Below are positions 1 through 8,101 of a stretch of DNA of 10,071 nucleotides, one piece after another. Positions within the stretch are counted from its first letter, which is position 1; each line of letters starts with the position of its first letter. Source of the stretch: CAZSPL01 sp964608735 (GTDB taxonomy: Bacteria > JAJVIF01 > JAPKYR01 > CAZSPL01); the NCBI GenBank assembly GCA_964608735.1, contig CAZSPL010000142.1, forward strand, positions 1 through 10,071, in the 5' to 3' direction. The position numbers and the translations under genes were made by a program. The notes under the pieces are model-generated. The model saw nothing but the letters and a program-made list of their open reading frames with translations, did no database searches and was not told the origin of the DNA.

Positions 1-17
1 AAGCGAGCGGCCAAAGA

Positions 18-49
18 CACGGGTAAGCTCGAAGACTCGCGTACCCGTG
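18..49. other. Inverted repeat (8-bp stem) downstream of the propeller gene
   Basis: CACGGGTA at 18-25 is perfectly complementary to TACCCGTG at 42-49, leaving a 16-nt loop. The same right arm occurs again at 65-72, so two mutually exclusive hairpins are possible. Read on the minus strand, the hairpin lies about 70 nt past the stop codon of the propeller gene and is followed by TCTTT. It could therefore be a weak 3' end for the minus-strand cluster, but the T-tract is poor and the loop is large. The pairing is seen directly; a terminator role is only an inference. Confidence 0.35.
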
Positions 50-72
50 GCACCAGGACTCGCGTACCCGTG
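34..72. repeat. Two-copy direct repeat, 16 nt, period 23
   Basis: GACTCGCGTACCCGTG occurs at 34-49 and again, identical, at 57-72, separated by GCACCAG. The stretch is non-coding in this window. A related arrangement (a 12-mer CTCGAAGACTCG followed 8-9 nt later by TGGCACC) appears both here (28-54) and between two genes at 9284-9311, which suggests a dispersed intergenic element. Family membership is unknown. The left boundary may lie outside the window. Confidence 0.5.
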
Positions 73-119
73 ACGCCAAGATTTGGCTGGTTGGCAGGGG
101 AGTTAGACACGGAGAGAAT

Positions 120-1229
120 TTATTTCTGCTTCGGCCTGATGATTTCCATCATTTCCGGTTTCTTGGCGAAAGCACGAGTTTGAACGGCGGGCATGAACGG
201 GTTATCCGACATGATTGCATACACGAGCAGAACATCATACTGCGGGATCATGTATACATATTTTTCATCGGTACTCACGCCGAGCAGTTCGGCCGACAGG
301 CGCTGCTCCCCGAATGTATCACGGAAATAAAGCGTCCCGATGACTTCATCTTTCTGAGTATCGACGACATATAATTCGCTGTTATCCCTCGACCCTACAT
401 AGAGGCGGCTTCCGGAGGCGTTGAATGCCAGCGCAAAGGGTGATGTCGGCATCTTGATGGACTTGACGAGCCTTTCGCGGCCGGGGGTGAGGTCGACGGC
501 GACGACCGTCTGCCGCGCGTTGACGCTGCCATACGCCTTGCTTCCGTCGGGGGAGCAGCGGAACATACCCATCGAGTTTCCGATCGGGATGAACCCCACC
601 CTGTCGCCCGTGGCGAAATCGAATACCACGATCTTGTCATCCTGGCTCGAAAGCACATAGCCCCGATTGATATCCGGGCTCGGGTTGGCGATGAGCGCCT
701 GGATATCGCCGCTGATGGCGAACCTCGCCGATGGCGTGGCATCCCTCGACTGTTCGATGTTCTTGAGGCTGTAGATGGAGACTTCGCGCGCGTTGTAATC
801 CTCCCTGTTGCCGATTCCGACGGCGATGAACCTCTCATCGCCGCTGAGCGCGACGCCTTGCAGGATGTCGCCGAGCTTCAGCCGGTATCGCTTGCCCCTG
901 GTCAGCTTGTTCGTGATGAAAATATTGAGCCAGCCCTCCTTGGTCGCGACGAAAATCCTGTCTCCCGCCTTGTCGAGCTTCATGTCGTTCATGCGCTCGT
1001 CGGAGGGGCGTATCAACGGGTTCCCAGCGGTGCCGGGCTGGTAGATCTGCACATAGTCGGGCGCTTCGGTGGCCATCACGATGCGGTCCTTGTTGCCCGG
1101 TATGGCATCGATAAGCATCCCCGACGGGCGGAAAGGTATCGGCAGAAGGAGGAAAATAAATATGAGGATGAACAGGAGCAGGGCGGTGTAAATCACGGCT
1201 TTCTGTTCGCGCCAGAAATCAAACATCAT
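120..1229 (-). CDS. Membrane-anchored beta-propeller (YVTN/WD-like repeat) protein
   Basis: A 369-residue protein. Residues 11-31 form one strong hydrophobic segment behind a short charged N-terminus, so it is probably an N-in signal anchor with the rest outside the cytoplasmic membrane. The remainder consists of repeated beta-strand units typical of YncE/YVTN-like propellers, for example RIFVATKEGWLNIF, KIVVFDFATGDRVGF and RLYVGSRDNSELYVVDTQKDEVIGTLYF. Such folds bind ligands or proteins, or act as lactonases, but no catalytic motif can be recognised and no substrate is proposed. The start is ATGATG and overlaps the rsmI stop codon (TGA/ATG). GAGG a few bases upstream suits the second ATG slightly better (7 nt) than the first (4 nt). 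The gene is last in the minus-strand cluster, so its translation may be coupled to that of the damaged rsmI. Confidence 0.85.
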   Translation of the reverse strand: MMFDFWREQKAVIYTALLLFILIFIFLLLPIPFRPSGMLIDAIPGNKDRIVMATEAPDYVQIYQPGTAGNPLIRPSDERMNDMKLDKAGDRIFVATKEGWLNIFITNKLTRGKRYRLKLGDILQGVALSGDERFIAVGIGNREDYNAREVSIYSLKNIEQSRDATPSARFAISGDIQALIANPSPDINRGYVLSSQDDKIVVFDFATGDRVGFIPIGNSMGMFRCSPDGSKAYGSVNARQTVVAVDLTPGRERLVKSIKMPTSPFALAFNASGSRLYVGSRDNSELYVVDTQKDEVIGTLYFRDTFGEQRLSAELLGVSTDEKYVYMIPQYDVLLVYAIMSDNPFMPAVQTRAFAKKPEMMEIIRPKQK

Positions 1230-2098
1230 TGCACCTCGTCATCGATAACAAGCAGGCGGTACACATCCCGGGCCGGTAATCCAAGAAGTCTCGCCGCGAG
1301 CTTCGCCGCCTTACGGGGAGGCATCCCCTCCCGCTTCAGTTGTGTGAAGTAGTTATATACCACATCGGTTTTCGCCCTGTCAAAGCGGAAATCCCCCTCG
1401 ACGGGGCCGAGGACTATCACGCATTCCCCCTTGAGCTCGACGCCGTTCAATTCATCGGCGAGCGAAGAGCATGTCCCGCGCCGGATTTCCTCGTGGAGTT
1501 TCGTGAGTTCCCTTGCCACAACGGCGCGTCGCCCCGGTTGAAGTTTCGAAAAATCCGCGAACAGCTTTTGAATCCTCTTCGGCGATTCATAGATAACAAC
1601 CGGTTCCGCCACGCTCGCTATCAGATTTATGGCTTCATCTCTCTCTTTTCCTTTTCGCGGGACCCATCCGGCGAAATGGAATCCCTTCTCGAAGAAGCCG
1701 CTAAGCAGCATCGCCGTGGTGTATGCGGTCGGGCCGGGGATGACTTCGACCCCGATTCCCTCCTCGATGCATCTCTCGACGAGCAGGCTTCAGGGGTCTG
1801 CAACAAGGGGCTTACCGGCGTTGCTGATGAGGGCAAGCGTTTAGCAGACGGACAGGAGGCCGGCGGCCCACTGGAGTTTTTCCCTCTCGTTGAACAGGTG
1901 GTAGCTCGAGAGTTTCCGCTTGACGCCGTATGCTTCGAGAAGCTTCCCGCTTTTTCGCGTATCCTCGCAAAGGATGAAATCAACCTGAGAGAGGATTCCC
2001 ACGGCGCGGTATGTGATATCCCCCATGTTACCGATGGGCGTCGCGACGAGATAGAGCGTTCCCGGGCGGATCTTGAATTCTCTGTCTGGCGAGGGCAT
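1226..2098 (-). pseudogene. rsmI: 16S rRNA (cytidine-2'-O)-methyltransferase RsmI, with two in-frame stops
   Basis: RsmI normally 2'-O-methylates C1402 of 16S rRNA using SAM. The frame runs 290 codons, the usual family length, and one frame carries both ends. N-terminal motifs are LYLVATPIGNMGDIT, CEDTRKS and SYHLFNE. After the middle come EVIPGPTAY, GWVPRKGKERDEA, VIYESPKRI and ARELTKLHEE, and the C-terminal helix KKAAKLAARLLGL is intact. TAA at codon 86 (1843-1841) and TGA at codon 103 (1792-1790) interrupt it. From memory, the E. coli protein aligns through this stretch without gaps, with Gln at the TAA and Gly of the DPG motif at the TGA, so these are substitutions and not frameshifts. 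The signature SDAGTP reads SNAGKP between the stops. The gene begins 4 nt after the M28 gene and ends overlapping the propeller start. It is either a decayed gene or a patch of base-calling or assembly error. Confidence 0.88.
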
Positions 2099-2102
2099 CT
2101 TT

Positions 2103-3590
2103 TTATCCCGCGAGATTCATCGCCGCGACGAACGCTATCCGCGCGGTCTTCTCCAGGAACTCCCGGTTGATCATGTCGGGCGAGTATACGCAGGGGCGAT
2201 GAATCAAATCGTCTTCCCTTCCGCCGCTCCCGAGAAGCATCACCGCTTCGATGCCGTGCTCCACGAACGGCCCGTGGTCGCTTACGGGGTATGGCGGCAT
2301 GTTTTCGATCTCCATACCGTATTCTTCACCGAGTGCCGCGAACAGCTTCTTCATCTTCGGGAAATCGGTTCCGCCCCACACGCTGAGTTTTTCTCCCTCG
2401 CCTATCATGTCGAGGTTTATCACATAATCGATATCATCGAGGGGCCACAGCGGGTTATCGACGAAATATTTGCTTCCGAGCAAGCCCATTTCTTCGCCGG
2501 AGAAACTTATGAAGATTATGGTTCTCGACGGTTGCGGATAACAGCACTCGGCAGCTTCGGCGATGGCGATAAGCGCGGCGGTACCGCTGGCGTTGTCGTC
2601 GGGCCCGGGGAATATGACGCCGTCCTGGTAGCCGACATGGTCGTGATGCGCGCATACGATGACGGCCCTGGATGCGAGCTTCGCATCGGTTCCCGGCAGA
2701 AGCCCGATGACGTTGGCGGTCGGCGCGTCGGCGTCGAATGTCGCTTTGACCTTGACATGCGCCTTGACATCGGACGGGAAATCGAACCCCTGCGGTACGC
2801 CTGAATCAACTTTCGAGACGATACCCGGAAGATACCATCCCTGGTGCCCGAAGAGGTCGTTCACGAAATCCATCCCAACGTGAAGCATGGGGAAATCGGC
2901 GTGCATCTCATCCGCGGGCAGGCCATAGAGGTAGCTTCCGATGGGCACTTCGACGATACCGTCGGCGCCCGCGCCCACGAGAAGAAGTCCCACCGCGCCG
3001 TGGCTTCGGGCGTTACGCGCCTTGTAGCCGGTGTATGCCCAGTCGAACGTGCTGTCGGGGAAGGCGCGATGCCATCCGCGCAGGCAGAGCACCCATTTGC
3101 CGGTGGCGTCGATGCCGGTATAGTCGTCATAATCGATGTATTCGTCGGTGATGCCATAACCCGCGAAACATATCGGCGCCGTGACATCGCCCGAGCCGGT
3201 GAATCCCCTGAAGAGGCACTGTTCGCCGAGATGGTATGAAATCACATCATCGCCGAGCATCAGCTCGATTATGGGCGTCTCATCGATAATGTTCGTGGGC
3301 GTCTGGAAATATTGGAAATAGCCGCCGGCATCGCCATAAGGAGCCAGTCCGATTCCCGAGAATTCGCCCGCGACAAACTCCGCCGCTTTTATCTGTCCCG
3401 GCTGGCCCGTAAGACGCCCGGCGCATTCGCCTGACGCCAGCACCCCGATGGTGTACATCATTTCTCCGGCGGTGATGGTTTCCGCCGCCTGGAGAAGTGA
3501 ATCGGGCATCGCATCGGAAGAGTTGACCCATCCCGTGCAGGTGGCCGCGACGAATATCCCTGTCAGTAAAAGACGTGAAACCTGACGCAT
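2103..3590 (-). CDS. Secreted M28-family zinc metallopeptidase with PA domain
   Basis: A 495-residue exported aminopeptidase-type enzyme with a two-zinc active site. Residues 1-27 look like a signal peptide (MRQ, a hydrophobic core, then small residues ending in SDA). A protease-associated domain occupies roughly 130-260 (PICFAGYGITDEY, GKWVLCLRG, GAVGLLLVG). The catalytic domain follows from about 290. Inferred zinc ligands by family pattern are H315 (CAHHDHVG), bridging D332 (PDDNASG), E367 with base E366 (SGEEMG), D394 (NLDMIG) and H439 (SDHGPF), so all expected residues are present. The start is supported by GGGAG six nt upstream and by the signal peptide that follows it. The gene leads the minus-strand cluster and lies 80 nt after the kinase stop, with a TATAAT in that gap. 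The peptide substrate cannot be deduced; a role in extracellular peptide breakdown is likely. Confidence 0.93.
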   Translation of the reverse strand: MRQVSRLLLTGIFVAATCTGWVNSSDAMPDSLLQAAETITAGEMMYTIGVLASGECAGRLTGQPGQIKAAEFVAGEFSGIGLAPYGDAGGYFQYFQTPTNIIDETPIIELMLGDDVISYHLGEQCLFRGFTGSGDVTAPICFAGYGITDEYIDYDDYTGIDATGKWVLCLRGWHRAFPDSTFDWAYTGYKARNARSHGAVGLLLVGAGADGIVEVPIGSYLYGLPADEMHADFPMLHVGMDFVNDLFGHQGWYLPGIVSKVDSGVPQGFDFPSDVKAHVKVKATFDADAPTANVIGLLPGTDAKLASRAVIVCAHHDHVGYQDGVIFPGPDDNASGTAALIAIAEAAECCYPQPSRTIIFISFSGEEMGLLGSKYFVDNPLWPLDDIDYVINLDMIGEGEKLSVWGGTDFPKMKKLFAALGEEYGMEIENMPPYPVSDHGPFVEHGIEAVMLLGSGGREDDLIHRPCVYSPDMINREFLEKTARIAFVAAMNLAG

Positions 3591-3619
3591 CGGATGCTCC
3601 CGGTTGAATTGGATGAACG

Positions 3620-3625
3620 ATTATA
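3620..3625 (-). promoter_or_regulatory. Possible -10 element for the M28-rsmI-propeller cluster
   Basis: A perfect TATAAT on the minus strand lies in the 80-nt gap between the kinase stop and the M28 start, about 30 nt upstream of the M28 ATG. I see no good TTGACA-like box at 16-18 nt and no extended TG, so it may be activator-dependent or fortuitous. No strong terminator is visible after the kinase, so read-through is also possible. Confidence 0.35.
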
Positions 3626-3670
3626 CCTTATCCGGACAAACGCGGCAGGATAAAAGCGCAATCCCGGGGC

Positions 3671-6600
3671 TCAGCCGTCCAGGATGGTGTGAATTTTCTT
3701 CACCAGCGCGGTCGGGCGAAACGGTTTCTGTATGAAGCCCGCGAGTCCCATGCCGGTGAACCGGCTCGTGGCATCCTGCTCGTTATATCCGCTGGTAAGC
3801 AGCACTTTCACGCCGGGGTTTATTTTACGCATCTCGGCGAACGTCTCTTCGCCTGACATGCGAGGCATGGTCATGTCGAGCAGTACGAGGCTGATCTCAT
3901 TCATATGCCGCTTGAAAAGCTCCAGGCCTTCAACGCCGTTGGATGCGGTTTGCACCTCGAAGCCCGCTTTTTCGAGGGAGAGCCTCGCAACCGCGCGGAC
4001 CGATTCCTCGTCGTCGACAATCAGTATCAAGCCTTCCCCCCGCCAGGCATCTTTGGCGACGGTTTCTTCGACAGTTTCGCCGGCGGTTCTTTCGGAGACG
4101 GGGAACAGCATTCTGAAAGTCGTGCCGCGTCCCGGTTCCGAGTTAACCTCGATGGCGCCCGCATGTCCGCGCATGATGCCGAGAGTGGCCGCGAGACCGA
4201 GTCCGCGCCCGGTGAATTTCGTGGTGAAGAACGGGTCGAAGATCTTCGACAGGGTTTCCTTGCTCATGCCCACGCCGGTATCGGTGACCTCGATGTAAGT
4301 GTAGATTCCCTCCGGGAGTTTTTCCTTGAGATAAGTTCCCGCGAAGAACCCGGGGCCGCATTCCATCATCCCGGTGGATACGGTTATCACGCCGCTCCTG
4401 TCTTCGAGGGCTTCGGATGCGTTGGTGACAAGGTTCAGCACGACCTGCCTTATCTGGCTGGCGTCCCCTTCGATGGATGATATCTCGTTATCGAGGTTGA
4501 ATTTCAGGTTGGCTTTCTTGGATACGACGGCCGCGAGCAGGTGCTCCATCTCCGTGATCAAGCGCGATGCATTCAGGGGCTCGACGACAAACTGGCCCTT
4601 GCCGGAATATGCGAGCATCTGTTTTGTGAGTTCCGCGGCGTGGAGCGCGGAGCGTTCTATCTGCTTCAAGCTGTGCATGGCCGGGGATTCCGGGGTGAGT
4701 TCGAGCTGGGCGAGTTCGGCGAAACCGAGTATGCCCACGAGGATGTTGTTGAAATCATGCGCGATTCCCCCGGCGAGCACGCCGAGGCTTTCGAGCTTCT
4801 GGGCATGCTGCAACTGCGCTTCAAGGCGGCGGCGCTCCTCTTCCTGAAGTACACGGTCGGTGATATCCTGGGCGGTGAATGTCACGCCTTTCGACAGGTC
4901 GGACGGGTCGAGCGGCGTCGAGCTCAGGATGACATGCAATAATGAGCCGTCCTTGCATTTCCATCTCGTTTCGATAGAGCCTGTTCCGTACTTCTCGATA
5001 TCCGTGTATTTTTCCCTGCCGACGCGTTCAAAATCTTCATCGCTGTTGTAAAGCATCCTCGCGCTCTTGCCGATGAGTTCATCGCGCGAATAACCGAGCA
5101 ACTCACACATATGGTTGTTGACCATCCGCAGGACCCGGTCCATTACCACGCCTATGCAGATCGGGGCCGCGCGGAAGATGCTGGCGAGCCGCGCTTCGCT
5201 GTCACGTAGAGCCTGTTCGGCTCTCTTGCGTTCGGAGACATCCCTGAATATTCCCTGCAGGAGCTTTCTGCCCCCGACTTCAACCACGCTCGCGCTGAGC
5301 TCAGCGGGGATGATCCTGCCGTCGGATGCAACGATTTCGGCGTCCATTGCCTCATTGACCATGCTGTTTGCATGCGCCTTGAACTGGGCTTTCCATTTCT
5401 CTTGTGCCTCAACCGGATGCAACTCGGCCTGGTGCATGCCGATAATCTCTTCAATGGGCTTCAGAAGCAGTTTCTCCGCTTGCTTGTTTGCATCGATAAG
5501 CAGCCCCGTCTCGACATCGGCGATGAAGATGGCGTCGCGGGCGCCATTAAATAAAGTACGGTAGCGGTTTTCCGATTCTCGCAGCGCCTGTTCCGCTTTT
5601 TTTTGTTCGGTTATTTCCCACGTAACCTCCACCACGCTGGTCACCCGGCCCTGCTCATCCTTCACCGGGTAACCCTTGATAATCCACGTTTTCCCATCGG
5701 GATGGGTCATCTCTCTCTCGCAGGGATTACCGGTTTTGATAACCTCGAGGACAGGACATCCGGGGCAGGGGTCTGCCCTGTTGTTCCAGACCTTGTAGCA
5801 TTGCTCGCCGACCATATCGATCGGCTCGCGGCCGACCGATTCGGCGGCGGCGCGGTTTGCCCAGATAATATTGAGGTCCCTGTCCTGGTATGCGACAAGC
5901 TCGTTGACACTGTCGAGGATCACGGATTTCTCGCTTTCCGAATCCCTTAGCGCCTGTTGCATCCATTTCTGTTCGGTTATGTTGCTGACGAAAATGAGGC
6001 TCGCGGGTCTGCCTTCCCACTCGATGCGCACGCCATTCACACTGTTCCAGCGAACCTGGCCGGTTCCGTCGATACTCCTGAACTCGTATGTCGATGGGGC
6101 GTTTCCATCCTTGATGCGCCGCTCGTAATTGCGCCGCACCATCTCCCTGTCATCGGGATGGACATAGTCGAACACCCTTTGATTGTTGTATTCCTCTATG
6201 CTGAGGCCCGCGATCTCAACCGCTTTCTTATTGTAGAACACCCTCCTGCCGTCCTGTATGACCACTATGCCCTCGCTGGCATTCTCGAATAATTCCCTGT
6301 ATTTCCTCTCCGATTCCCTGAATGCGATCTCTATCGATTTGCGCTCGGTGATGTCGGAGTAAAAATAGATGGCGGCCGGTCTCCCTTCCCATTCAATATT
6401 CGCAGCGTTCATCAGTACCCAGATGATGCGTCCCGATTTCTGCAGGAACCTCATCTCATAACAGTCAGGCACATCTTCCCCCGCAAGGCGCCTGGCCAGC
6501 CGTTCCCGCATGGTCTTAACATCCTCGGGGAACATCATTTCATCGGGGTTTGTCTCGATGAATTCTTCCGCCGTATACCCGCTCAACTCGGCAGCCTTTG

Positions 6601-8041
6601 GATTGAAGAGCACGCGCTCGTCGTCCTGGTAAACCACGATTCCTTCATTCGCGTTCTCGACCACGGTCCTGTACTTTTCCTCTGAAATCCGCAGTGCTGC
6701 CTCAGCCTTCACCCGCGCGACCACCCCGCCTATCTGGGCGGCGATGGATTCAAGGCAGTTCCGCACGAATTGCGGAATCTCGTCGACGGTATGGGATGCG
6801 ACGTTCAGGCAGGCGACCACTTCGCCTTTAAAATGGACGGGCAAAACCGCTATCGCGAGCAAGCCGCAGTCAAGGTGCCCGCGGTTTATTGCCATATCCG
6901 GGTGGTATGCATACACCGGCTCGCCCGCGTGCACCAGTCGGGCATTCGGCGAATCGGCGGTGTAGAAGCCCGATTCGGTTACGAATGTTTCCGTCAAGCC
7001 TTTATGCGCGGCCAGTTTGAGGTTGCCGGTTCTTTCATCCACGATGTAAACCCCGCCGCAATCGATGCCTTCAATCTTGAGAAGGGTATCGAGAAGGTGG
7101 TTGAATGCTTCGCTCATGCTGCTTATCGAGCCGAGCGCCGTGGCGAGTTCGCGCTGCAACTTCTGCAACTGTTCGTATTGCATCCGCTCGGTGATGTCCC
7201 TGCCGATCGAAAGCGTGCCGATGATCTGACCCCGCTCATTTTCCAGGTTGGTATTCGACCATTCGATGTAGATTTCCCTTCCGTCACGGGTTTTGATCGG
7301 GTTAATCGTCCCGGTCGTGTTATAACCATAAATTGTCTTATCCAGGACATCCGCTATCTTCTGATGGTCGTAATCCGGTATGAATGTTTCAAACCAGTTT
7401 GCCCCCTTGACTTCCTCGAGGGCATACCCGCTCAGCGTCTCGAGGAACGGGTTGAAGCTCTCGATATTACCGTCGGCGTCGAGTACGAGGATTATCTCGG
7501 GCGCGGTTCGGAAGATGCTGTCGACGAAATCGCGTTCCCTGCGGAGGTCATCCATCATTCTTTTTATTTCAGTAATGTCATGCCATAAGGAGCGCGAGAG
7601 GAGCGTCACGCCGGTTTCATCGAGGACGGAAGTGGCGCTCAGACTGACGTAACGTATACCCCCGTCCTTCTTCAGCACCTGGAGCTCGACATCGCGGAGT
7701 TCGCCGATTTTGACTAATTCGGCGAAGGCTTTTTTCGCTTCCTCGATGCAGGAAGGATGATAGACATCGAAAACCGACCGCCCGATGAGTTCCTCCATCG
7801 AGTACCCGGTAAATTCGGCGACCGCCCGGTTGCACCTGACGATCTCGGTGGTTTCGGCATCGATAGAAAGATACATTCCGGGCGCGTTGTCGTAGAGGTC
7901 CTGGTATTTTTCAATAGCAAGGATCCGCTCATCGAGGGGGGACGATTCATCCCCGCCCGACGCCTTGAGCTTATCCAGCTCGGCTCGAAGATGTTCGAGC
8001 TCCTCTATGAGCTGGGCTTTGGTCTTCCTCGAATCGTTCAT
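3671..8041 (-). CDS. Cytoplasmic multi-PAS/GAF hybrid sensor histidine kinase with C-terminal receiver
   Basis: A 1,456-residue sensor that should autophosphorylate and pass phosphate to its own receiver. There is a short N-terminal coiled coil (5-28), then PAS1 (~45-157), PAS2 (~172-285), GAF (~305-441), PAS3 (~453-567), PAS4 (~577-691), PAS5 (~700-812), PAS6 (~822-936) and PAS7 (~946-1062). Most PAS domains end in the usual DITE-type boundary. HisKA has phospho-acceptor H1095 in GGIAHDFNNIL. The HATPase has the N box NLVTNASEAL, DTGVGM, FDPFFTTK and GRGLGLA. The receiver (1337-1456) has D1343/D1344, acceptor D1389, T1416 and K1439. No membrane segment is visible, so sensing is probably intracellular. 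PAS5 has cysteines at 748, 759, 762 and 774. The start is supported by GGGAGGG 7 nt upstream. No response regulator or Hpt gene is adjacent, so partner and output are unknown. The other strand holds the usual antisense open frames of a GC-rich gene. Confidence 0.96.
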   Translation of the reverse strand: MNDSRKTKAQLIEELEHLRAELDKLKASGGDESSPLDERILAIEKYQDLYDNAPGMYLSIDAETTEIVRCNRAVAEFTGYSMEELIGRSVFDVYHPSCIEEAKKAFAELVKIGELRDVELQVLKKDGGIRYVSLSATSVLDETGVTLLSRSLWHDITEIKRMMDDLRRERDFVDSIFRTAPEIILVLDADGNIESFNPFLETLSGYALEEVKGANWFETFIPDYDHQKIADVLDKTIYGYNTTGTINPIKTRDGREIYIEWSNTNLENERGQIIGTLSIGRDITERMQYEQLQKLQRELATALGSISSMSEAFNHLLDTLLKIEGIDCGGVYIVDERTGNLKLAAHKGLTETFVTESGFYTADSPNARLVHAGEPVYAYHPDMAINRGHLDCGLLAIAVLPVHFKGEVVACLNVASHTVDEIPQFVRNCLESIAAQIGGVVARVKAEAALRISEEKYRTVVENANEGIVVYQDDERVLFNPKAAELSGYTAEEFIETNPDEMMFPEDVKTMRERLARRLAGEDVPDCYEMRFLQKSGRIIWVLMNAANIEWEGRPAAIYFYSDITERKSIEIAFRESERKYRELFENASEGIVVIQDGRRVFYNKKAVEIAGLSIEEYNNQRVFDYVHPDDREMVRRNYERRIKDGNAPSTYEFRSIDGTGQVRWNSVNGVRIEWEGRPASLIFVSNITEQKWMQQALRDSESEKSVILDSVNELVAYQDRDLNIIWANRAAAESVGREPIDMVGEQCYKVWNNRADPCPGCPVLEVIKTGNPCEREMTHPDGKTWIIKGYPVKDEQGRVTSVVEVTWEITEQKKAEQALRESENRYRTLFNGARDAIFIADVETGLLIDANKQAEKLLLKPIEEIIGMHQAELHPVEAQEKWKAQFKAHANSMVNEAMDAEIVASDGRIIPAELSASVVEVGGRKLLQGIFRDVSERKRAEQALRDSEARLASIFRAAPICIGVVMDRVLRMVNNHMCELLGYSRDELIGKSARMLYNSDEDFERVGREKYTDIEKYGTGSIETRWKCKDGSLLHVILSSTPLDPSDLSKGVTFTAQDITDRVLQEEERRRLEAQLQHAQKLESLGVLAGGIAHDFNNILVGILGFAELAQLELTPESPAMHSLKQIERSALHAAELTKQMLAYSGKGQFVVEPLNASRLITEMEHLLAAVVSKKANLKFNLDNEISSIEGDASQIRQVVLNLVTNASEALEDRSGVITVSTGMMECGPGFFAGTYLKEKLPEGIYTYIEVTDTGVGMSKETLSKIFDPFFTTKFTGRGLGLAATLGIMRGHAGAIEVNSEPGRGTTFRMLFPVSERTAGETVEETVAKDAWRGEGLILIVDDEESVRAVARLSLEKAGFEVQTASNGVEGLELFKRHMNEISLVLLDMTMPRMSGEETFAEMRKINPGVKVLLTSGYNEQDATSRFTGMGLAGFIQKPFRPTALVKKIHTILDG

Positions 8042-8101
8042 CCTTCATCCCTCCCGGGACTTGTGGGTGAAAGCAAGTGTAAAAACGGGACAAGATACCC
8101 A

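Noticed and set aside
1..72. A CRISPR array
   Set aside because: There are only two repeat copies, they are 16 nt with a 7-nt gap, and no cas genes are nearby.
75..87. GCCAA-GAT-TTGGC hairpin as a terminator of the minus-strand cluster
   Set aside because: The stem is only 5 bp and no T-tract follows it on the minus strand.
1790..1843. Stop-codon recoding (TGA read as Gly, as in SR1/Gracilibacteria)
   Set aside because: The TGA does fall on a Gly position, but a TAA also interrupts the same gene, and TGA is used as the normal terminator of the hybrid kinase, the sugar kinase, rsmI itself and the right-edge gene.
1627..1983. A frameshift as the cause of the rsmI break
   Set aside because: Both halves are in the same frame (start 2098 and the downstream part differ by a multiple of three), and the residues between the stops still align to RsmI, so substitutions explain it without an indel.
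1340..2170. A long plus-strand open frame opposite rsmI
   Set aside because: It is antisense to clear RsmI motifs on the minus strand and has no recognisable domain; its openness follows from the codon bias of the real gene.
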